A stretch of DNA of 64,000 nt from Pegea sp. RAD2-039 (taxonomy: Eukaryota > Chordata > Thaliacea > Salpida > Salpidae), in the NCBI GenBank assembly GCA_034620365.1, contig JAQGEQ010000036.1, positions 1-64,000 of the forward strand, given 5' to 3'. Below are positions 13,140-23,680 of this stretch, piece by piece (positions within the stretch are counted from its first letter, which is position 1; every line of letters starts with the position of its first letter). The translations under genes were made by a program, and so were the position numbers. The notes below the pieces were generated by a model. The model saw nothing but the letters and a program-made list of their open reading frames with translations. It did not search any database and had not been told where the DNA came from.

Positions 13140-13445
13140 TGATTGAATGTCGTGACAAAATAATGTACGATTTACTGTAAAGCGTACACATATTTAGCCG
13201 CATATCCAAACCATTATAGGTAAATGAGCAATGTAGCCAATCAGAGAAGACATCGTATCAATAAAAGCTTGAAATTTAGTTGTTTGATGACAACAGTAAG
13301 ACATATTATACAAAGAAGTATTAATTAGAAATAAACGTTTATTTATGACAGAAGCAAGATTGATAACTACTACAAAGTACACGCATGTGATAGAATAATT
13401 ATGAACATCTTTCTCATATGTGATACTTTAGAGTAGTTTCAAAAA
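13140..13445 (+). repeat. Multi-hairpin unit F (H3-H2)
   Basis: H3 is at 13149-13200: GTACG and CGTAC close a 13-nt loop ATTTACTGTAAAG, extended by AAAATAAT against ACATATTT. H2 is at 13365-13440, where AACTACT...AAAGTA pairs with ATACTTTAGAGTAGTTT. H1 and H4 are not recognisable here. Confidence 0.7.
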
Positions 13446-13976
13446 GCAGGCAGACCATTATTGAAGTTTAAATAGAAAGCTGAAGCCAAAAAAAGGACAT
13501 TAAACTCTGCTTAAGCAATCAACAATTTCTTGTGAGTAAACATATAAACGTTGCGTTAAAGTTAATGAAAGAGTAGTAAATACAATCAGCATGCAAACTA
13601 TTTTGATTATAAAAACTAACAAAGAGTGTTGCGTCTAGATATTTTTCTAACTTAAATACTTGTGAAAACAATGTTTTGTAACGATTTCCTTTGCTTAGAA
13701 GTAAATATTTTGGCCAAATTGTAACCCCTCCAATTATGCTGGCATTAAAATAAAACACTTTGATGGAATCACTGAAGAAATATCATTAATTAAGTTGTGT
13801 TTTCTACCGAATGAAACGTATATTTCAGCGTTTTGTACATTCATAAAACTATCACTATAGTCTTAAATAGTATTAGTAGAATTAACAAAGTTAGCAATTA
13901 GTATTAATAGTAGACTAGTTATTAAACAAAGTGAGATTTTGCATTCTTTGAAATTTAAAAATTTGAAAAGCTTATT

Positions 13977-14135
13977 GTAACTTTATTGGTAAAAATTTTT
14001 GATGAATTTGTCTCAAGGCATTTAGAACATATCATGAGTTTTCAAGCGATTAATTAGATAATTATGCTGAATTTTAGTAGTTCTATATTTATCAAAAAAA
14101 CTGTGTGAAGAAAAACTTGCATATTTCCATTTGTT
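13977..14135 (+). repeat. Leader block preceding 185-bp array B
   Basis: About 160 bp, including AACATATCATGAGTTTTCAA, are repeated almost unchanged at 18403-18567. In both places the block ends directly at the first satellite copy. Leader and array were therefore duplicated together. Confidence 0.88.
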
Positions 14136-14645
14136 AGATGTCCCAAGGCGCACTAATGATTGTCAGAGAGTAGAGATATCCGTCAACCGAAAAGCATCTT
14201 ATTCCTGTAAAAAGCAATGATGAAAGTTACAACTTTGTATTTGTTAAATGAAGTAATCTTAAGGGGCTTTTTTGGGGCGATTTACCTTGCTTGAAGCAGA
14301 AACTTCCAGCCAAGTTGCTAGATGTCCCAAGTCCCACTAATGATTGTCAGAGAGTAGAGAAATCCGTCAACCGAAAAGCATCTCATTCCTGTAAAAAGTA
14401 ATAATGAAAATTACAACTTTGTTTTTGTTAAATGACGTAATCTTAAAGGGCATTTTTTGGGGCGATTTACCTTGCTTGAAGCAGAAACTTCCAGCCAAGT
14501 TGCTAGATGTCCCAAGGCGCGCTAATGAGTGTCAAAGAGTAGAGAAATCCGTCAACCGAAAAGCATCTTATTCCTGTAAATAACAATAATGAATGTTACA
14601 ACTTTATTTTTGTTAACTGACGTAATCTTAAAAGGCAATGTCTTG
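14136..14645 (+). repeat. 185-bp satellite, array B (about 2.75 copies)
   Basis: Tandem copies of the 185-bp repeat with anchors TCCGTCAACCGAAAAGCATC and GGCGATTTACCTTGCTTGA. The last copy is diverged (AACGATTTACTTTATTTTC). Both the 'GGCGCGCTAATG' and the 'GTCCCACTAATG' subtypes are present. Confidence 0.92.
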
Positions 14646-15119
14646 GAACGATTTACTTTATTTTCAAATTGAACTTCTGACCATGTTGTAGCTTCATTAA
14701 TTGCGCTGGAATTAAATCACTGAAAAAATACCATCAATTATAATGGGTCTTAAGACCAAATGAAACATTAAAGTTAAATTTTTGAATTGAATTAAATTAT
14801 CCTCAGCTTTATAGATTTTAATTTGAGTAAACAAAACATGGACTTCAGTTTTGAATACAGCAGATTACTTATTAGACAAAACAAGAATTTGTAATCTTTA
14901 ATAACTCAATTTTCTTACTGATTTTGAGCTTCCACCTTAGGGCCGCCTTAACTGTAAACAAAATCAAGTTAAAAAGTATTTATCAATTTTAGTTTTGTAT
15001 TAACTATTCAATATTTAATAATAAAAATTGATGAAAAAATATTTAGCATGATAAACATACACTACTTGTATACGGAAAAAAATATTATATGCTATACTTT
15101 AAAACGAATTTTTTATTAA

Positions 15120-15545
15120 AGACTTTGTCTACTTAGTAGTCGAGTTTTCAGACCACATAACAACTCATTAGTTGCATGAGCTAAGGTTTATGATTCTGTT
15201 TGACATTTTGTCATTTACAAACTGCCGTGAATGTTGTGATTAAATTTAGAGTCAAATATATGTACGATTTTCGGCTAAGCGTACTTATATTTGGCCTCAT
15301 ATTCAAACCAGCATAAGTAATGGATAAATGTTGTACATTAGTGGAACCTATATAAATGATAGTTTGATTACCATTAATATGTTGCCAAAAGAAAGCCATA
15401 CAAGAACAATAAATTCCAGTTACAAATTTACAGCTACATACAATACGAAGAATGATTGATAACTACTACCAAGTATAGCGTGTGAGAAGATATGGATATG
15501 AGCCATTTTCTCACACCGCAATACTTTGGAGTTGTTTCAAAAAGT
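15120..15545 (+). repeat. Multi-hairpin unit G (H4-H3-H2)
   Basis: The H4 core is at 15154-15179, where CAACT pairs with AGTTG inside CAT/ATG. H3 is at 15248-15299: GTACG-ATTTTCGGCTAAG-CGTAC, extended by CAAATATA against TATATTTGG. H2 is at 15461-15537 and is the clearest of its family: CAAGTAT pairs with ATACTTTG and GCGTGTGAGAA with TTCTCACACCGC. H1 is absent. Confidence 0.78.
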
Positions 15546-16980
15546 ACGTAAATACTAATGAAACTTAAAAAAGATGCAATCAATAAACTGAAATAACACA
15601 GTTTATGTTAAAAACAAGCATTGAAGGCAGAAAGTGGCTGTTTTTCAGTTTTTTTAACACTTTGTAGCAAAAATATTTAACAAAGACCAGAGTAATTCAA
15701 GGTTTATAACATAATAAACCTTACTCGATGTGTATTCATGTAAACAAGTGTAATTTAAATCTAACTACATATGTGCAAAAAATCGAAATTACAATAATAA
15801 CAACTTGTTGAAATTTAAAAAGCAAAATTTAGAAACTTTTGTTACAAAAAAATACTTCTACAGGATTTACTAATGAGTGATATCGATGAAATTATATTCA
15901 ATAACAAAGAAAATTTCTAGAAACAGACCGCGTAAGTGTTGAAAGAAAAACAAAATAGTAGAAAAATATCAAATCAAAAAAAAATTATATTAGCTTTAAT
16001 GTAAAATAAATAGTAAAAATGGAGCAAATTAGTTCTAAAATGAAACAATTTCACCACATAAACATAATGGAATGACCCAATTAGGTTATAACAGGAGTAC
16101 TTAGTGATAAAACATTTTATTACAAACATTTCTGAGTCGAACTTAGACAAAATGACTATTAGTAAATAATTCTCAAAACTTTATCGACTTTGTTAACTTT
16201 AGGAGAGTTTGGACGCTTAAATTTAGATAGAATTTTTGAGTTTTAGCATAACAATGTGCACTGACAAGATAAAACACTTCTTTAAGTGCGACAGAGCATC
16301 ATTTGTGTAGCATTTCAGTTGTACCAAGCAACAAAACAAAATCAACAAAGAGACATACAACAAAAACAACAAAGTTTGATCAAGGTAAAAATTAATACTA
16401 GTTTGCAAGAATCTACCTGACTTTGCAAAGTGAAGGTTTTAAGACAACAGTCTCAAGCAATTATATACCAAGTACAAGCACAATTCGATTCTAATAGCTT
16501 AAGTGTAAAGTAAAAAAGTACAAAAATCAAAATCATTGAAATTATAGTACAAGTTAGAAATAAACATTTCATGAAAGTTACAACTATAAGTAATTTTGAT
16601 TCTAATAATTTTAATAGTAGTAATTTAACTAATACTACCAAATTGATTAAGCATTAAAAAATTTTTAAAGGATAATTGATGGTATCAACTGGGTGATAAG
16701 GTAACTGTAAGCTCACCCCTGTTGGTGTTATTTCTGATATAAAACCAATTTTCTTTGTTAACTCCCCGCTGAAACCAAATGAGTAAGCTCAAATCTACTG
16801 AGGAAGCACAAAACTGAGACATAGCAAAAACTTTAACTGATATTAAAAGCTAACATTGTTTTTATAACTGTGAGAGCACTTTTGTTTTAATAGCAACTTT
16901 TCTTATTAAACTATCGACGAAAATTGGTTCTGGAGCGAATGGAATAACTACAACCGCAAAAACTTTCTTATAACAAAATT
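15546..16980. other. No gene seen
   Basis: AT-rich sequence without convincing coding exons, RNA genes or strong repeats. Open frames of about 60 codons here have no recognisable motif and no splice support. Confidence 0.5.
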
Positions 16981-17920
16981 GGCTAACTGAGCTTTCGATA
17001 TTAGTACATATAATCATCGAACATCTTATTGCTGAGCCCTCGAATATGTCTGAAATGCAGCTAAGCAATCAACTCTTTTAAATGATTTCGCCAAACTTAA
17101 AAGGGTTAATTGCTTAACTCCACATCAACGTTTTTGACTTTTGGCAAATCAATGTGTCCTTTTACATCATTTCAACATTTATGTCAGATCAGAACATTTT
17201 ATTAACTCATTAGAAGAGAAGCTGATTTAAAACAACTCAGTTGTAGCCAACACCAATAACAAAGTGAGAGTTACAAAAAATCAACAAAGGCTTTCATAAA
17301 CTATTAGAATTTTTAAAGTACCAAATCAAGGCTTAAGAACATCAGTCTCAAGTATTTATATGACGACCACAAGAAAAATTGATCAAGTTGAATTCAAGAT
17401 CAGGATCAATGAAGCAACTTTTGCACAGTAGCAAAAAAGGGAAAAGTATAAACAAAAACACCTTTTCTCAGGTTAAAGACAAGAAATAAATCAAATGGAA
17501 GGCCCAATGATAAATAAAAAACTTTTCAATGAAGCAAATTTTTTTCTATACTATGTTAAAATTTGGAAAAAAATTGGTTTTGCAAAATTATTTAAATTTC
17601 GAATATTAGCAAGCAATTTAGTCAGATACAAAATTATCACTTGGCCGACAATGTTAGTTTAAAAAATATTTTTTAGTATTTTTATGTGATATTAATAAAA
17701 CGAAATGTGGCTAAATTTAAGCCGACTAATAAATTGTCTTTTAGCTCTAAATCGTTTTTTGCATATTGTTTAAGATAAATTTTCAGTTTCTATATATGTA
17801 CAAGTGATTAATAACAAAATGATAACAAAATGGTTAAAATGGTAAGATGAAATTTACATTTCCAAAATCTAAATTCAACAATTAATAGTCGACACAAAAG
17901 TACCACACAATTGATAAGAA
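16980..17920 (+). repeat. Diverged duplicate of 11.87-12.32 kb
   Basis: Keeps the ordered anchors of the 11870-12320 block (AACTCCACATCAACGTTTTT near 17117, ATCGTTTTTTGCATATTGT near 17750). An insertion of several hundred bases separates its halves. Confidence 0.7.
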
Positions 17921-18402
17921 CATTTTACCAGATACTTTAAATTTATGTTATTGCAACTGTTATCGAGTGAAGTTTCAAAATTCAGAAGCTTTTTTCAGCT
18001 ACTAAGCGACCAACAACAAAAACTTGTTTCAGTATAACGGTAAAAGAGTTCATAAACCTATTAAGTCTATCTAAGCTTACCCACGTTGGTTTCAATAAGG
18101 GTTTCAAATAAAACTAACTAAATGATGAGAAAAATGGTAAAATTCAATGAAAAATAATTTTAGATTATCTTAATTTTTGGGAATATTTGTAAAACACAAA
18201 CAGATGGTATGGAGAAAGGAGAAAAGAGTAAAATAGTTTTATTTATTACATTGAAAGCAAACATAAGAAAGTAAAATTTATTCTACTGTCTACCTCCCAA
18301 CATTCATTGTGAATAATCAAGAAATAAGAATGTGGCTTATGGACTTCTTTTGCAGATTGAATGAAAATCTTTTCCACTAAACTAAATAACAACTAAACTA
18401 AT

Positions 18403-18567
18403 TGTAACTTTATTGGTCAAAAATGTTGATGAATTTGCCTCAAAGCAAATAGAACATATCATGAGTTTTCAAGCGATTAAGTAGATAATTATGCTGAATT
18501 TAAGTAATTCTATATTTATCAAAAAAAACTTTGTGAAGAAAAACTTGTATATTTCCAATTGTTAGAT
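18403..18567 (+). repeat. Leader block preceding 185-bp array C
   Basis: Second copy of the block at 13977-14135, with few substitutions. It abuts array C in the same register. Confidence 0.88.
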
Positions 18568-20133
18568 GTCCCAAGGTGCGCTGATGATTGTCAAAGAGTA
18601 GAGAAATCCGTCTACCGAAAAGCATCTTATTCCTATAAAAAGCAATAATGAAAGTTACAACTTTGTATTTGTTAAATGAAGTAATCGTAAGGGGCATTTT
18701 TTGGGACGATTTACCTTGCTTGAAGCAGAAACTTCCAGGCAAGTTGCTAGATGTCCCAAGGCGCGCTAATGATTGTCAGGGAGTAGAGAAATCCGTCAAC
18801 CGAAAAGCATCTTATTCCTGAAAAAAGTAATAATGAAAGTTACAACTTTGTTTTTGTTAAATGACGTAATCTTAAAGGGCATTTTTTGGGGCGATTTACC
18901 TTGCTTGTGGGAGAAACTTCCAGCAAAGTTGCTAGATGTCCCAAGGCGCGCTAATGAGTGTCAGAGAGTAGAGAAATCCGTCAACCGAAAAGCATCTTAT
19001 TCCTGAAAAAAGTAATAATGAAAGTTACAACTTTGTATTTGTTAAATGACGTAATCTTAAAGGGCATTTTTTGGGGCGATTTACCTTGCTTGTGGGAGAA
19101 ACTTCCAGCCAAGTTGCTAGATGTCCCAAGTCTCACTAATGATTGTTAGAGAGTAGAGAAATCCGTCAACCGAAAAGCATCTTATTCCTGTAAAAAGTAA
19201 TAATGAAAATTACAAATTTGGTTTTGTTAAATGACGTAATCTTAAGGGGCGTTCTTTGGGGCGATTTACCTTGCTTGAGGGAGAAACTTCCAGCCAAGTT
19301 GCTAGATGTCCCAAGTCTCACTAATGATTGTCAGAGAGTAGAGAAATCCGTCAACCGAAAAGCATCTTATTCCTGAAAAAAGTAATAATGAAAGTTACAA
19401 CTTTGTATTTGTTAAATGACGTAATCTTAAGGGGCGTTTTTTGGGGCGATTTACCTTGCTTGAGGGAGAAACTTCCAGCCAAGTTGCTAGATGTCCCAAG
19501 TCTCACTAATGATTGTCAGAGAGTAGAGAAATCCGTCAACCGAAAAGCATCTTATTCCTGAAAAAAGTAATAATGAAAGTTACAACTTTGTATTTGTTAA
19601 ATGACGTAATCTTAAAGGGCATTTTTTGGGGCGATTTACCTTGCTTGTGGGAGAAACTTCCAGCCAAGTTGCTAGATGTCCCAAGGCGCGCTAATGAGTG
19701 TCAGAGAGTAGAGAAATCCGTCAACCGAAAAGCATCTTATTCCTGTAAAAAGTAATAATAAAAATTACAAATTTGTTTTTGTTAAATGACGTAATCTTAA
19801 GGGGAGTTTTTTGGGGCGATTTACCTTGCTTGAGGGAGAAACTTCCAGCCAAGTTGCTAGATGTCCCAAGTCCCACTAATGATTGTCAGAGAGTAGAGAA
19901 ATCTGTCAACCGAAAAGCATCTTATTCCTGTAAAAAGTAATAATGAAAGTTACAACTTTGTATTTGTTAAATGACGTAATCTTAAGGGGCGTTTTTTGGG
20001 GCGATTTACCTTGCTTGAGGGAGAAACTTCCAGCCAAGTTGCTAGATGAATGTTACAACTTTGTATTTGTTAAACGACGTAATCTTAAGGGGTTTTTTGG
20101 GGCGATTTACCTTGCTTGAAGGGCAAACTTCTT
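18566..20133 (+). repeat. 185-bp satellite, array C (about 8.5 copies)
   Basis: Head-to-tail copies with a period of 185 bp. Each has GCTAGATGTCCCAAG, a variable hexamer (GCGCGC or TCTCAC/TCCCAC), CAGAGAGTAGAGAAATCCGT, ATGACGTAATCTTAA and GGCGATTTACCTTGCTTG. The hexamer subtypes alternate irregularly. The last copy is truncated (GCTAGATGAATG near 20041) and fuses to a shortened unit. Open frames of 63-80 codons span copies only because the period avoids stops in one frame. No protein resemblance is seen. Confidence 0.95.
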
Positions 20134-20224
20134 TTGAAGACTCAAAATTGATCACGCCTCATCTGTAAAGAGAATATTGTTAATAAGTGTTCAGTAATGG
20201 TAGCGTTGTACCTAATTTTTCTTA

Positions 20225-20730
20225 CTTTGAATTTTCTTTTGTTGATGGACAATTGTCGTTTAGGTTGAGTTTGAATAGGAGACAAAAATACGTACGATTA
20301 GTTACTAAGCGTACTTATGTTTAGTCTCACATCCAAACCAACAAAATTAATTGTCAAACGGTAGAGTTGAATTTGTATTAGTTGTATTTAAAGCTCATTT
20401 CTATGATGCCATAAAGAAGGCACTCATAGAAAGGAACATTAGCTACAAATATACATTTCCAAAGAGTATAGAGCGATTGCGAAAACTAGTTTATATTTCA
20501 CGAATGAGAAAGATGCACGTAATGAATTTTTTCAGGAGTATACCATCAAGAAAGTTCAAATAGAAGCGTGCGATCAGTAAAGTAATATAAGTGAATATAA
20601 TAAAACGCTCAAATCGACAACAAGCATTGAAGATAGTGGAGTAGCTAGCCTTGAGCAACTCATACTCGGTAAAAAAGACCTTTACCGAAAATGTGAGTGG
20701 TTCAAAATCAATCACACCGTAAAACCTTGC
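20225..20730 (+). repeat. Multi-hairpin unit H (H3, H1)
   Basis: H3 is at 20278-20329: GAGAC...CGTACG closes the loop ATTAGTTACTAAG and pairs back with CGTAC...GTCTC, with outer GGTT/AACC support. H1 is at 20638-20718: CTCGGTAAA pairs with TTTACCGA and CTTGAGCAACTCAT with ATGTGAGTGGTTCAAA. H2 is replaced by unrelated sequence. Confidence 0.8.
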
Positions 20731-21179
20731 TTAGCTTGTCGATGAGTTATTTGCATGAAGGGTTTAATTTAGAAGCGGGTTTAATCTGAAGATTTAGAAG
20801 CGACAAAAGTTAATTTTTTCATACAGAAGTTCCAGCGCCTTTGTAAAAAAATTTGATGGTAAAAAATAAATGAATCAGTTAGTTCATACTTACCCTGTAA
20901 GTTTCCTTTCAAATCTCGAGCAAGTTCTCTGTGTTTTTCCCACTCAAATCCAGTGACAAAACATCAAATCTGAAAAGTATTTAAAAAACTTAACTCAAAT
21001 TAATGATAAATTTTAACTTGTTAAACACCTTTTTTATCGCTAGAAACTTTTCTTCAGTGCATGTCCGATATCATCGTAGGAGGAAATTTGTTTTGGAGTC
21101 CACTGCAACAAGAAATTTCTGAAAATAAACTGAAATTACCAAATGAAGCGAAAACAGCAATACACATAATGATAAAATG

Positions 21180-21335
21180 ACGTTTCATTGCCTAGCCATG
21201 GAAAATGTCCGAATTGAAGGTAGGCGGCAGCTTCTCCTAAAGATGTTGACGAGTCAACTTTAGAAGAAATAGACGCCTAATTTCAAATAGACTGTTTGAC
21301 TTTCGACAAATCAACCAGTACCAACCTTACAAAAG
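21180..21335 (+). repeat. Block 'TTGCCTAGCCATGG', paired with 23.52-23.68 kb
   Basis: The segment from ATTGCCTAGCCATGGAAAAT through GAAGGTAGGCGGCAGCTTCT to GACTTTCGACAAA is repeated at about 23525-23680 with modest divergence. It is a distant relative of the 11.9/17.0 kb block. Non-coding. Confidence 0.75.
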
Positions 21336-21344
21336 CTTAAAAGA

Positions 21345-21965
21345 AGTTCATTTGGCGATTTTGTCTATTCAGCAGCCTAGATTTCTGGCCATACGACAGT
21401 TCAGTTGTTGTACGAACAGAAGTCTACACTTCTGACTAACATTTCACTGATTGCAAATTGTCGTTAATGCAGTGATTAATTGTCGAGACAATAAATAAGT
21501 ACGATTTACAGTCAAGCGTACTTATATTTAGTCTCACAATCAAACCAACATAATTGGTCTTTTAATGAGAGAAAATATAGAGGAGTTTGTGCTAATGGTA
21601 ACTTGAAGTTCAATTCTACGATGCCAGAAGAGAGGTATGTCGTATAATTAAACCTCTAATTACAATTACACATCAATTAGTAATAAGAAGAAATGTTGAT
21701 AACTACTTTGGAGCATAGGAACGAGAAAGTGAAAATATTAATACTTTCTCACATCCTGATGCTTAAAAGTGGCTTCATCAGAGTATAAATCATCATTGAA
21801 GCTTAAATAGAAAAATCGGACGAACAAACTGACATAGAATATTTCAAACAAAAGCAGGTAATGAAGATTGTGGAGTAGCTAGCTTTGAGCTACTCATACT
21901 CGGTAATAAGAATAAATAATATTACCAAAGAATGGAGTAGTTCAAGGCTAATCACACCGTAAACT
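21345..21965 (+). repeat. Multi-hairpin unit I, the most complete copy (H4-H3-H2-H1)
   Basis: All four stem-loops are present in order. H4 (21378-21425): TAGATTTCTG...CATACGACA pairs with TGTTGTACG...CAGAAGTCTA. H3 (21479-21540): ATTGT-GAGAC...AAGTACG pairs with CGTACTT...GTCTC-ACAAT around a 13-nt loop. H2 (21701-21772): GAGAAAGT pairs with ACTTTCTC, and GAGCAT with GTGCTTA-type sequence. H1 (21872-21958): GGTAATA pairs with TATTACC and TTTGAGCTACTC with GAGTAGTTCAAGG. No coding potential is seen. It may be transcribed as one multi-hairpin RNA, which is untested. Confidence 0.82.
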
Positions 21966-23241
21966 TTACTTAGGTAGTCGGTGGAGTCATGTAAACTAAG
22001 GTTAATACCCAGTTAGCATGGCCAGTAACTCAACTCTAACTACAAACATGAAACAAATAAGAGTCAAAAAAATCAAAATTATTGCAATTGAAATACTAAT
22101 CAGAAGTAAAATTGTATAAAACCACAAATTTTACTTTTAAAGCAAAAGTGGGAAAGCATCATAAAATCCCAGGGGAAACTTGAAAGTTACTCTTTACAGA
22201 TAGAAGAAATTACGAATACTTCTTACAAAGTTAACAAAGTATTGAAAAAATACATAAAATAGGTCACAAAAAAAAATTTAAGAGATAGTTTTACATTTCA
22301 AGTTGAGCGAAATTGGTAAAAATAAAACAATAAAATATCATATTTGAATTTTAAATGATAAATCAGAAAGTTTAATTTTCACAAAAAATGTTGAATCAAG
22401 TGTTTGTAAGAAACTTTCTTTAGCTTTTATACAATGGCAAATATATAACTTATTTCAATATCTCGAATTTCATCTCATAAATCATCAAAATGATAAAGAA
22501 ATTGATTAAAGAAACGAAGAAATACAAACACTAAATTAACAGTCTTCTCAAGCTGAGTGTTCATTAAACATTTTTGTAATGGTTTATAGAAGATAAATAC
22601 TTTTCAGAATGGGTCAAAAACCCAAGAAAGTAGCAACTTTATACATTTTGACGGTAAAAGAACGTTTTCATCTATAAAATGATTAAAATAAACTCACCAC
22701 GTTTGCTCCTCACTGTTGCCATCTAGGGAAAATCTTTTTTAAAAACTCCAAAACTCCGAAACTTTTCAACAATTTTGAAAACCAGCAAGAAAACCAAATG
22801 TAAGAAACTTTTAAAAGATCTGAGTAACTTTGAAATAAAGAAAGAAATAGAAAAGTTTTTAAGAAAGTAACAAGAAGAATATTCCGTCAGTATTTTCGTC
22901 AAAACTCATATTTTAACAGGCCTTTAAAAGAAAAAGTTTTGACCAGGAAACAATTTTTGGTTTGATAGAGAATTTCGTCAAATTAACAAGATACCAAAAA
23001 GAAAATTATGCAATTGAAAACTGAGTACTTATACTATTTTTACTTCAGTCAGAACCACATTAGAATTTATGAGTTTCGACAAAACAGAATTGTTCTGTAA
23101 AACAAAGGCTGGACAATCTTTCAAACTGGTAAAGTCGCAGAAAAACTTAAACTCAAAAGTCCATTTTTTTACTTTAGCACAAAAATCAATGTAAAAATCA
23201 CTTAAAATTTTTAAACCAAACAAAATCTTAGCAGTAAAAGT

Positions 23242-23431
23242 AAGACGATTTGAACATTCTATTAAAAAAAGAAGACAATTTGAACATTCTATACAAAAAG
23301 GAAGACAATTTGAACATTCTATACAAAAAGGAAGACAATTTGAACATTCTATCAAAAAAGGAAGACAATTTGAACATTCTATAAAAAAAGGAAGACAATT
23401 TGAACATTCTATAAAAAAAGGAAGACAATTA
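23242..23431 (+). repeat. 30-bp minisatellite (about 6 copies)
   Basis: A 30-bp unit containing GACAATTTGAACATTCTATA followed by an A-rich stretch is repeated six times with only a few substitutions, then breaks off into AATTAGTTTTGCAG. The period is a multiple of three and the minus strand lacks stops, giving repetitive Phe/Leu/Ser/Met-rich frames that are not taken as genes. Confidence 0.95.
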
Positions 23432-23524
23432 GTTTTGCAGTCAAACAGAATTCACTCCAACAACCAAAAATTTCTGAAGAGAAACTGAAATTACCAAATA
23501 AAGCGAAAACAGCAAAACACAAAA

Positions 23525-23680
23525 TGTGTTAACATTTCATTGCCTAGCCATCGAAAATGCCAGAATTGAAGGTAGGCGGCAACTTCTCCTAATGATATTG
23601 AGAAGATCAATTTTAGAAGAAAAGGACGCCTAGTTTCAAATAGGCTTTTTGACTTTTGGCAAAGAAAATTTGCACTAACT
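23525..23680 (+). repeat. Second copy of the 21.18-21.34 kb block
   Basis: Contains TTGCCTAGCCATCGAAAATG and GAAGGTAGGCGGCAACTTCT, in the same order and orientation as at 21180-21335. Confidence 0.75.

Noticed and set aside
18570..18625. Possible hammerhead ribozyme in the 185-bp satellite (CTGATGA ... GAAA)
   Set aside because: Only one copy reads CTGATGA; nearly all others read CTAATGA, changing an invariant core G. A stem II between the boxes is not present in the consensus.
18773..19755. Overlapping 63-80-codon frames in the 185-bp satellite
   Set aside because: They restart in each repeat in shifting frames because the period is not a multiple of three. No motif or initiation context is shared with a known protein.
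18566..20133. CRISPR-like array
   Set aside because: Monomers are directly adjacent over the full 185 bp with no unique spacers, in an intron-bearing eukaryotic context.
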